Assembly: GCF_018139145.2 (NCBI RefSeq)
Contig: NC_059471.1
Location: forward strand, 85,272,520 to 85,336,519
Source: Gymnogyps californianus
Lineage: Eukaryota > Chordata > Aves > Accipitriformes > Cathartidae
DNA length: 64,000 nt
Reading direction: 5' to 3'
Shown here: piece by piece, positions 54,401 through 64,000 of the stretch
Position numbering within the stretch: position 1 is the first letter of the stretch
Layout: every line of letters starts with the position of its first letter
Notes under the pieces: model-generated
The model's input: the letters and a program-made list of their open reading frames with translations, nothing else
The model's database searches: none
What the model was told of the DNA's origin: nothing
Translations under genes and position numbers: made by a program

Positions 54401-56976
54401 AACGCTTCCTGAAACATGGCTTTCCCTCTAGGCCCACCAGCAAAGTTAAGACCCTTCTTCCCTATTGCAAGTGGCATCGTCTGGGCATGTCACAGCCCGA
54501 GGAGCACAAGCCCCACAGCATGGAAAGGTTTTGTTGTTGCCCTTGCAGATAAGGACAGAGTAATTAATCAGAATATGTTTCAGCATCTTTCTTTTTCTGT
54601 TACCAAACCCTGTTAATGTAATTGCCAAAGAAAAACTGCTAGCTTTTCAGTGAGCTCCTGTGCTATTCATTCAGTCTTCAGAGGATTTAAATGGCTTTTT
54701 CTCATGGAGGCACAGGGAGGACTACACATGCATTGGTCTCGGGGAAAAGATGGTGACACCAGCAGTGGGAGTAGGAAGCATGACAGTAACAGGGCCAGCA
54801 ACAGATGCATTGGAGACACCTCTTTCACTCTGCACTGCCAGCAAACACGGTTTAGACAAGGACAGAAGTTTCTGACCGGCAGAGCTTGCACAGACATGGC
54901 TAGAGATTCAAGACGTCTGGCCCCTTCTAGGCATATCCATCAGACCTGATCCCAGGCCTTTGAACAAACGGGAGAATTTTCTCTGGCCCTGGCTTGCGCT
55001 TTTGGGGGGCAAAATGTCAGGGGAGCCAGCTCCCCTCCTGCTCAGTTCCTATGAAAGCCTGCACTGCTGAAAGCATGAGCATTACTTGCTTGGGTGCCTC
55101 TGTGGGAGCTGAGATCCTTGAGTAAAGTCTCATCCTGACCGCAGGTGCCATGCACTTGAAAATGTGGTTCCTCGGTGCTGCCAGAGTAAATCACCTGCGA
55201 TGTGCTTGAATCGGATGCAGAGTATGCAGTCACCTTTCTTGATCAAAGGAGGGTTTCCCTTAAGCTTGTTCTTGAAATCTGCAGTTATGAGCCTGCTTCA
55301 GCCACCCATGCACTCTGCAACGGTCAGCAAAATGTGTTCAGATTTAATGTCAACAGCTCTTGGCGTAACACTCCTTTGGAGCAAAGCTCAGCAGTGGGAA
55401 GAGGCAAAACCTGCTCAGTTGTGATGACTCGTGTCCTGTCCTTTAGCAGTTCAGCAGAGCACAAAATACCCGTCTCTTCAATGAAGGAAGGGGGTAATGA
55501 AGCAGTTGCAGGAGCAGGAAACCAAGCTGGAATGGGGACTTCAGATCAGACGTTAGTGCACTTTGCAAATAAATCAATGCACCAGTAAGTCATTCCCACC
55601 ATCACACTCCCCCTGTCCAAATCTCCCTTGACTTAAAACTTGAAGCCACATCTCTTCCCTCCAAAATTAGCGCATTGTTACCTGGGCAAGAGTTTAACTC
55701 CTGATTTCATAATAGACTTTCCTATTTCAAATCAGTGTTTCTCAGTTGCACCAGCCCAAATAGGTGGGTTGCTATTGCTGCTGCAACTTTAAGAAAATGC
55801 TCCTCAATACACACAAAAATCCTGTGTTTCGGAGGCTAGGAAAAAAACCACTGACAGATGGTGCCTTTTCTGAGAAAAATGAGGAGAGTAGAAAGCATCT
55901 ACAATGATAATGTCCTTCTGAGACCTGACTGTGTGCAGAAAGGTATGCAGAAGACCTGTTGTGTCCCCTATGGGCTGACACTTGGACCCCCTATCAGTGA
56001 CACCAGCTTCCTCCTCCAAGTCACCATAGTTAGTGACTACAACATGCTAATTTAGTTGCTCTTGGTCTGTGTGAACTCAGTTTTTCCATCAAAATGGCAA
56101 TGAGTTGGCATGCCTTCCCTTTTTCCTCCATCTTAAGACAAGACAATGAAGCCACAGAGCATACAATAGTGGTTTTTTCCTGTGGGGAGACATTGTTTCC
56201 TGAGGAACCAGTCCTTTGTTTAGGAGCAGCTTTATTAAAGAAGAGGAGATTGTGGAGATTAACCCCACCTCTTGCCATTTCTTGGGGCAGCATACCCAGG
56301 GTCCCGCAATGGGGGAGTGGAGGTGGGATCCCTTTTCACCTAAGAGGTGTGTAAGAACATAACTCCCACCCCCTCCCTGAAATACTGTATCAAACCAAAG
56401 GTTTATGTAGTTCAAGACCTAATCTTCCACAGTGGCCAGAAGCAGACACCTAGGACAAGTATGCAAAAAAAAGCTAGTGCAGTGTCACCCTTGTCCTGGC
56501 ACACCTTTTCAGTCTCCACCTGCCAGCTATTGCAAGACTTCCGAAGCCGGAGGTTGTGTTTGCGATTCAGTTTAATAGACTACCGATAGACTCTCCCCTG
56601 GGAACTTTTCTAATCCCTTTTTCAGTTGCTTTGAGCCATTTATGGCAATGAGTTGCACAGCTGTAATTATGCACAGTATGAAACCAGCTTCTTCTCTGTG
56701 TTGGTTTTCAAATCTGCTGCCTGTTTATTTCATGGAGTGCCTCCTAACTCTTGTGGTAAGAGAACAAAATTTGCTCCCTGCCCACCTTCCCCATGCCATC
56801 TGTGGTTATATAGCCCTCGGGCATAAATAGCCTCCATCATCTCTGATACCACTGTAGGGGAACAGAAGAGTCTTCCTCTCTTTAGTCCTTCTTCATGTGT
56901 AAGAGGTCCCGTGCTTCTGATCTCCCACTTCATCCTTCTCTCTACCTTCGCTAATTCTTCTATATCCCTTTTGGAA

Positions 56977-57000
56977 TAACTCTATCCCAGCCAAAACCAG
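56977..57000 (+). mobile_element. Possible 24-bp remnant of the LTR 3' end
   Basis: 24 bp starting taactctatcccagccaaaa match the 3' end region of LTR copy 1 with one difference. No other part of the LTR is seen beside it, so it is either a tiny fragment or coincidence. Confidence 0.35.
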
Positions 57001-57087
57001 CACAAAAAGACTGACCAGAACTGCATACAGTAACCATGATGTGTGTGCTCTATTGATTTCTGCACCAGCATTGCTTACTTTTTTCCT

Positions 57088-57241
57088 CCTGAACATGTAC
57101 AGCACAATAGCCATGCTAATTATTCCGCCCTGCCTTAGCAATGTGTATTTCTCAGGCTGCTGAAAGCTCATCTTCTGAGATAAGTGGGTAGTCTGTCCTC
57201 CAGTGCCCGTTCGCTCACTGAGGTCGTTCAGGGAAGTTGGT
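57088..57241 (-). CDS. Weak exon candidate, membrane-segment-like
   Basis: Read on the minus strand, a pyrimidine-rich acceptor (cttcttcttccag) is followed by an open frame of about 50 codons and a good donor (gtaagc) just after ...MFRRKK. The predicted end, GGIISMAIVLYMFRRKK, looks like a short membrane helix with a basic stop-transfer. I do not recognise the protein. No partner exons were found, and the frame stays open past the donor. It may be chance. Confidence 0.15.
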
Positions 57242-60200
57242 CCTGGAAGAAGAAGTTGCAAGTTTGTGATGTTGGTACGCGCTCCTGGACACTTAATTTG
57301 TTCTGATAAGTCACTGAGGAGGTGATCAGATGGCAGTGATTCCGTGTGCTACAACGCAGGTTGGCCTCAAAAGCATCATCAAAAATCAGTGGAACAGTTT
57401 GCTCTCCAGCCATAGCCCAGAGGATCTCCAGGATTTACACTGTGTTTTCAAAAACTAAAAAACTCTGACCTTTCTCAGGAAGGCGCTTGAAATTTCCTGA
57501 ACAAATATAAAACCTTTCTGTTAATAAATTTAGCCTAGATCCAGCTCAGTAAAACATTAAGCATTAAACATCTGCTGAACATGAAGAACTACTAAGAATG
57601 CTAAAAATGTGTAATCCCATTCCTATTTAGGTCTTTAGTCATCGTGGCAATTAAATATGTGCATTAGTGCTCTGCTGCATTAGGATCTAAGTACCTGCAT
57701 ACAATTAAACGCTGTGCTGAACTGGGTCCCAAAGCCAACATTGCTGTACAAGATTTTAACCTATATTTCTGTCTACTGTGCACCTCAGTTTAGTGCAGAG
57801 AATATTTATTACTTTAACAGATATTTTTCCGTGAAGAGGGATGTACCCTAAAATATGTCACGTGCTATTTTAATGATTCCAGCTTGCAGAATTATTTTGT
57901 GTTAGGAATAATTAATAAGGTTTTATGTATACTTATATGAAAAAATAAGGTTAATCTCTTGATTAACCATTTCAAGACCGTTCTAGGCAGCAGCATGTTT
58001 GCAGGTTTGGCTATGTATACATCAGAACATTCTGGGGCTACATGTACAGTAAACTAATCAGAGTTTCATATTGTTTTACACAGAGAGATATGGGATTTAT
58101 TATAAAGAATACCTGAAAAACAGGATAGAAGCAATTTTAAATCTCATCTAATCCAATCCATTGCACTTTGAGCTATAAGCTTGTATGACCATTAAGACGT
58201 ATATCAGTGCAAAGGCTTCAAGAGACACAAATGCTGCTGTCCACACTGGTGCCCCCAGCTATCTCTGGTTTCTTTTGGGTTTGCATTGTGAGCTTATTTA
58301 GCCAGGAATGCTTCTTTCAGCAGCGGCATCTGCAGCATATTGAATATTGGAGCATACTGCCATCCATTCTGCTTTCATCCAGTTGAACTGCTGGAGTGAT
58401 TGAGATGCAAAGAAGTCCCAGGACTTGCCCATGGCCACACAACGAGTCAGTGGCCCAGCTGTTTTAAAGAAGAGAATAATTTTCCTGTCTCTTTGCTTTA
58501 ACAACTTTATTGCAAGGCATCCTTTATACACATTAGACTATTTCTCTTTTTCAGAAGGGATGGCTCTTCATGGATACCACTTACACTTCCACTCACATGC
58601 TTGATCATCACCTTTCCTGATGGAAAAAATCTTCCCTAGGAATTGCTAGTGAATTTTTTTCTCCTTGTTCTATGAAGTCAGTGGACAGAATCAGCTAAAT
58701 AAATGAATTTTCTTTGGCACAAACAAAAATACCCAAATTGCTGTCAGCATTGTCTATTATACAGCCCCATCTTCTCTCTCACTTTGCAGACCTGGTGTTA
58801 CTCTCTTCAGAAGCTTTTTTCTCCAAGACCTGCCAGTTTTTCAGATCAGCCTATGTGGTAGTTTCATTGAATGACTGCATGACATCTGCTGATGCCTTGT
58901 AACTACTCAGCCATTTACTTCTAAAACTTTTTGCCTCTGATTTTGCTTGATTTCTTGTATGATTTTTAGTTTATTATTATTATTATGTCTAAGTGGAAAC
59001 CAGAATGTTGTTCCATTCATGGGTCTTGTGTCTTTGTCTTTTAAATTCAAATTTTTTTAATGAGGCTCGAATTCCACAGAGGAATAGACTCATACACCAA
59101 TATGACTCATACTCAGACACACACTCATGACACCAGAGAGGAGATGATAGACTCGTACTAATGGATGGCAGTGTCTGTGTCCTTGGAAATATAGCAGCAG
59201 TAGTACAAAACACCATGTGCTGGCATGCCAAAGTGGTCAGATTTAACTTGATAACCTGATAATGCCTCAAGAGACCTGAGGGTACCCACAAACACAGTAG
59301 CTGCAAATGTGCTTTTTTCCCCCCAAAGTTCACTGGCTTTTTAGGACACGGTTATTTTTTCATCTTTCCAGAGTAGATTTTGACAAAATTCATCAAACAC
59401 CATCAGGAGTTGAGTTCAGCTGCAGTATATGTATGTGAACTTGTGGTCTGACCCATCCTGGGTTGCTCCTTCGCAGAACCAGCCCTGCTCACCATCGTCT
59501 TCACTCAGTGGTAAGGTCATCTTTGCTCTGTTCTTGGTTCTGTCCTCACCGACTTACTCCCAAAGACAGTAAGAAACAGGTGAAATTTAAATTGGAATTT
59601 TCACTTGAAAGAATCCAGTGAAGAGGTATTAAGTTATTTTGAGCTGCTTGGTCATTGCTATTTTGGGTTACAGTGAGTGAACCCTCTACTTGTTAATACT
59701 AGTAGTGTTGCTTGCCACACAAGCTGGCAGAAGTGGGCTTACACAATGCACTTTTTCTCACGTGATGTCCCACGTTTCTAGTCTCTCACTGGCTTCCATG
59801 GGAATATATGGATAAATCCAATTTAAAAAATTTTTTACTCCTTTTTACTCCCACTCCGTTCACCAGATGTGCAAACCCATCCTGGGCTTTGGTTGCCAGC
59901 TGAGCTTCCTTTTTTTGTTTATGGACTTACCCTCAGTAACGTGGGTTCTCTCAGGGTCAGATCCTGGGTTCACTTAGAGCCCTACAGCCCATGGTCCTCA
60001 GCGGGTGTTTGCACTCATGCGGTGGGTGGGTGTGGAGCTGGGGATATGTCCCTGCCTGTGGGGCTCAGTCAGCATGTCCACGGTGATGCATAAAGTGGAC
60101 TAGAGCCGGTCACCCTCCCAGGCTGTTGGGAGTACTTGGCATAGCTAGCAAAAATTAGCACAACTGAGATCATATGCATTTTCATTAATCATTGTGAGCC

Positions 60201-61695
60201 TTAAATAAAAGCAGCACTGCTGGCAGCTCTGATTAAGAGCTTTCCATTGATCATAAAAGCCTAACGCTAAAATGAATTGTTTAATGTTGAAGGATTGAGA
60301 TAACAGCCAAATAATTTGATTTATCGCAAAACCAAGACATAAGAAGAAAGAAAATATTTCAAAATAAGAATGCTACAGTCTCTGTGGCAGGCCCTGAGCT
60401 AATTTCAGGCAGACCAGGAAAACACCCCAGCCTCCACGGCCAAGTCTGCACCACAGTACAGGGTGGTCACAGCCCTTCGATGCCTGATGGGTGCCTTGGC
60501 CAGCACTAGTGTGGAGGAAGGAGGTTTGAGATGCCTTAGCTTTGCACAATAAGTCCATTCCTCTCCTGTGTGTGTGTGCTTTCACATGCCCTCACTATAA
60601 TAGATACACGTTTTCATACAAAGCAAGAAAATTAACACAAATATTGTATATTGTGAGTGGAATTCACCTCGCCTGACCACTTCAGCCATCTGAAAGCTGG
60701 GCACTTGGGCTGGTTATTTATATTTAATAGCCTCTATTGTTACTGGAAGGAGAGAAAGCAGCTTCTTGGTGAGTACCTATTTGAGGGGAACTGAGTCACC
60801 TTCTGGAGGTGTCTGTTTCTGTTCACTGTCTAGGAAGGGAACCAAGACTCTTAAGTTAGATTAGATACCTAGTTTTTAGATTAAGCTAGGTACTGGTACT
60901 CCTGTGTTTGTGCACAGGATGATAGAAAGTGTGAACAAATGACACAATATCTCATCTTTAGACCCTGATGAGCCCCCAGAACTCATTCACAAGAAGTAGT
61001 TTGCCATTCTGATGTGTACTGAAGGCTCCCACAGAGCTTACCATCCCAGGCACAAAACGCACTTGCAAATCCCCTACCATACTCTTGATAATGAGTAAAA
61101 AAACAGAGCCTCTCTTCTGATCCCCATTCTGACTATGTTCGTGCTGCTCAGCAACATGATTTTCTTTCAGGATGGTGGACTCCTTGGAAGGGTTTTGGCC
61201 ATTCATCATCACCCCTGTAGTCTCTGGGAATAAGGGAATAGGGAGGTGGTGGACGAGTCATTTGGAAGAAATGAGACATAATCCAAACTTCTCTATGCCT
61301 ACTTAGCTACCGAAATGGCTGCTCTGGCTCTGTTAGCGACTAAGCATCTGTCAGGTTGCTCTGCTGTAGCCAAAGCTTGCTCAGTGGCCAGCCAACTGCA
61401 GGCTGGGCAGTGGAGCTCTACCAGGGCTTAAGGCAGACCTTGCCTATGAACTGTGTGAGCTGTGCAGAAAGAGTTGGGAGAAGCCCAAAGACTAGCCAGC
61501 TCCTTTATTTGTCCATCAGAAGACAATACTTGCCTCTGGGTGGGCAGAAGTTTGCAAAGAAGTGTGGTGTCTAAATGTGCGTGCCAAGCGTGAGGACGTA
61601 CGTGCTGACTATGAGACATGTTCAGGAAGTGTGTGTCCACCTCATCAGGGCTTAGAGTACAGGAAACTTTCACTTGGGGTATGTGTGTGAGTGGC
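57242..61695. other. Gene-poor noncoding DNA
   Basis: AT-rich, without recognisable exons or complete transposons. An ATT-repeat lies near 58973-58986. A homeodomain-motif-rich AT stretch at 60170-60345 could be a conserved noncoding element. Confidence 0.5.
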
Positions 61696-62277
61696 TGTCG
61701 TGGTTTAACCCCAGCCGGCAGCTAAGCACCACGCAGCCGCTCGCTCGCTGCCCCCCCCACCCCTGGGATGGGGGAGAGAATCAGGAAAAAAAACCTCGTG
61801 AGCTGAGATAAAGACAGTTTAATAGGACAGAAAGGAAGGAAAATAATGATAATGATAATAATAATATGACAATAGTAATACTAAAAGAATTAAACTATAC
61901 AAAGCAAGTGGTGCATAATGCAATTGCTCACCACTCGTTGACCGATGCCCAGTTAGTTCCCGAGCCGCAATTCCCCCTCCCAGCCAGCTCCCCCCAGTTT
62001 ATATACTGGGCATGATGTCATATGGTATGGAATAGCTCTCTGGCCAGTTTGGGTCAGCTGTCCTGGCTGCATCCCCTCCCAGCTTCTTGTGCCCCTCCAG
62101 CCTTCTTGCTGGCTGGGCACAAGAAGCTAAAAAATCCTTCACTTAGTATAAACACTACTTAGCAACAACTAAAAACATCAGTGTGTTATCAACATTATTT
62201 TCCTACTAAATCCAAAACACAGCACTATACCAGCTACTAGGAAGAAAATTAACTCTGTCCTAGCCAAAACCAGGACC
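61696..62277 (+). mobile_element. Solo LTR of an avian endogenous retrovirus, copy 2
   Basis: 582 bp in the same orientation and family as the 4611-5189 copy. It runs from TGTCGTGGTT to AGGACC (the final A of the usual CA end is changed to C). It is flanked by the perfect 5-bp duplication gtggc (61691-61695 and 62278-62282). A TATA-like tttatatact lies near 61998. There is no internal viral sequence. Confidence 0.87.
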
Positions 62278-62282
62278 GTGGC

Positions 62283-63900
62283 ATATCCTCCTAACCTTCA
62301 TTAGCTTATAAACTTCTTTCAGTGTGCCTTTTTCATAAATGTGTGTGTATGTCTGTCTGCTTGTGAGCATATGTCTTAAAAACGAGTGCATATGCTACTT
62401 CAGTCTGCCACCCAAATCCTCCTCCCAGTCCCCCACCTGGTTTATTCAGGACTCGTCCTGCTTTGGTTCCCACTTTAATGGTTGCAATCCTTTTGCTTTC
62501 TCCATATGCATGAGCGTGTATAGATGCCAGATAGCATCAAAGATCCCCACAATAATTTCCTCCTGGAGATCTGCCAGTGAAAAATAGGGCAGACAACAGC
62601 TCTGTCCGTACACTGTTGCAGTGGAATTAATCTGTTTCTTTGTTTTTAAGGGGGGGCTGTGGTGTAAATCAGCCTGGCTCCCACCCTCCTCCACAGGAGG
62701 AAGAACGTTCCCAGGTTTCACTATTCCCTTGCTGGTTGTTGAGCATCAGAGCTGAAGCTTTCTCTTCGAGTCACAATTTTCAAGTACTGACCCTTTAAAC
62801 TTCCTGGCATTGACTCACTTTAATGTCTTTGTGCTCCTTATTGCCCAGTAGATATTGACTCTTACAGCACCACAATGGTTATGGCTTTGCTTTTGGTTGT
62901 GGCTCTTTAAACATTTTAGCAGGGCTTAGTCACAGGCAAATAAGCATAGGGGAAATTCCTGTTTAGTGTTAGTGCCCTTGGTTTGGTGGCTGTGCCTCCT
63001 CGGGGTAGCTCACCGTGGATGAATTTGCATTTGTCAATAAATGAGTGAATATTAAAGCACAAAGGAAGCGTTCTTTCCCCTCTGTTGTTGTTTTGAAGTT
63101 TATTCTGAATTCTAACGTGATATGCCCATGTGAATAGGAACATTTCAAGCACTATCTGCTTGCTGTGATCCCAATAAACAGCGGATGCCACTAATGGAGT
63201 CCCTAGCACGTTTTTGGAAGAGAAATATAGATGGCATATGGCACAGAAGAATAATTTCATAGTAATAAGCAAAAGCCGGTTATTAGCAAGACACTGCTTT
63301 GTAGCTAACGGCGTTATGGATAATGAGGGTGGTGAAGGAGAACCTGTTCTGAGTGCTGGGAAATAGCCGATTGCTCCCTTCAGCGGAAACAATACCATTC
63401 CTAAAACGCTGTCGATCCTTTGATAGACTTTGGGGGAAGCTGTCACAGTGCTCAAAGGCGAGCTCCAGCACAGCTTTGGGACTCGGCTGTGCTGCAGCTG
63501 GCGGGAGAGCTTGCTGGCAGCTCTACTGCAAAGTTAGGCCAACCTGAGCAGCAGTACAGAAAACCCTGCAGGTGGCATGGCCATGCAGCCATTGCCACTG
63601 TGCTGCCATCCCCGCACGTTCTTGAGCAGCAAATGTTTGGGTTTCTGTGCACAGCAGTGATAGCTTGTCAGAAGTAAGAGGCTGAATTATTTTCAGGTTG
63701 TTTTGGGAGAGGGTTGTTGGTTTATTAAAAAGCAGTATCTATCATCTGAAGGATTTTTTTATAGCCATTGAAAGAAGATCAGCAATGATATGAGTGTTCA
63801 TGGTTTATTCTTCTCCACAGGCAACTTTGCCAGTGTATCACACTTCTGGCTTGCAAATAGGTCTCCAGTTCTGCATAGCCCCTGAAGGGAACCCGGCTTA
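62283..63900. other. Noncoding DNA, possible conserved element
   Basis: Contains TG repeats at about 62339-62350. A stretch at 62995-63330 carries an octamer-like atttgcat. A 179-codon minus-strand ORF at 62916-63455 has no domain or splice context and is judged chance. Confidence 0.45.
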
Positions 63901-63908
63901 TTTTGACA

Positions 63909-64000
63909 AAAAAAGGGGAAAAGAAATAAAGAAATAAAGAGAGAGAGGGAAATAAAGGAAGGGAGGAAGGGAGGAAAACAAAGAAGAAGGAAAGGAAGGA
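63909..64000 (+). repeat. Purine-rich GAAA/GGAA simple repeat, runs off the window
   Basis: Almost pure A/G over about 90 bp, with aaataaag and ggaaggga units, continuing to the end of the window. Confidence 0.9.

Larger units (their letters stand above)
48111..56970. other. Gene-poor DNA with GC-rich patches and simple repeats
   Basis: Moderately GC-rich around 48.1-48.7 kb and 50.9-53.9 kb. It has poly-C/poly-T at 49716-49737, a GGA repeat at 51387-51424 and G-runs near 49928 and 53117. None of the ORFs shows domains, and none has both a matching splice acceptor and donor that I could find. Confidence 0.5.

Noticed and set aside
62916..63455. 179-codon minus-strand ORF
   Set aside because: The longest ORF outside GC-rich DNA, but the translation shows no domain or signal peptide, and no adjoining exons are seen.

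Overview
This is a vertebrate genomic window, almost certainly from a bird. It has large introns with GT-AG splice sites, a CpG-island promoter, several CR1-type LINE fragments and two copies of a roughly 580 bp LTR of a type common in bird genomes. Nothing bacterial (operons, ribosome binding sites, CRISPR, insertion sequences) is present. A neoavian source is my inference from the LTR type and is not proven.

The one gene I can reconstruct fully is on the + strand, from 8278 to 35961. It has 12 coding exons that join in one frame: 2,079 coding nt, 692 residues and a stop. It encodes a nuclear protein with an acidic/coiled-coil N-terminal part, a long Ser/Pro/Gln-rich linker and two C-terminal BEN domains, best matched to BEND2. 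The first coding exon is only 13 nt and lies in a CpG island. Exons 4, 5 and 6 are all phase 0-0, so each can be skipped in frame. Each BEN domain is built from two exons with identical intron phases.

Layout. 1-4610: no coding exon; 2.2-3.2 kb looks like the 3' UTR of an upstream + strand gene (by synteny perhaps SCML2). 4611-5189: solo LTR with 5-bp target duplication. 5190-7900: AT-rich then C-rich low-complexity DNA with a degenerate minisatellite. 7930-8890: CpG island and promoter. 8278-35961: the BEN gene, with one CR1 in intron 5 and an ancient CR1 in intron 11. 35962 to about 40220: likely 3' UTR and downstream sequence, interrupted by a second long CR1. 40220-61695: gene-poor DNA with scattered simple repeats, possible conserved noncoding elements and one weak minus-strand exon candidate near 57.1-57.2 kb. 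61696-62277: second solo LTR. 62278-64000: noncoding, ending in a purine-rich GGAA-type repeat.

Most notable: the N-terminal exons of the BEN gene closely resemble the N-terminus of mammalian SCML1 as I remember it; the two BEN domains look like a tandem duplication of an exon pair; and the two CR1 copies share an 865 bp block with only 4 differences inside otherwise clearly diverged elements, which suggests gene conversion.
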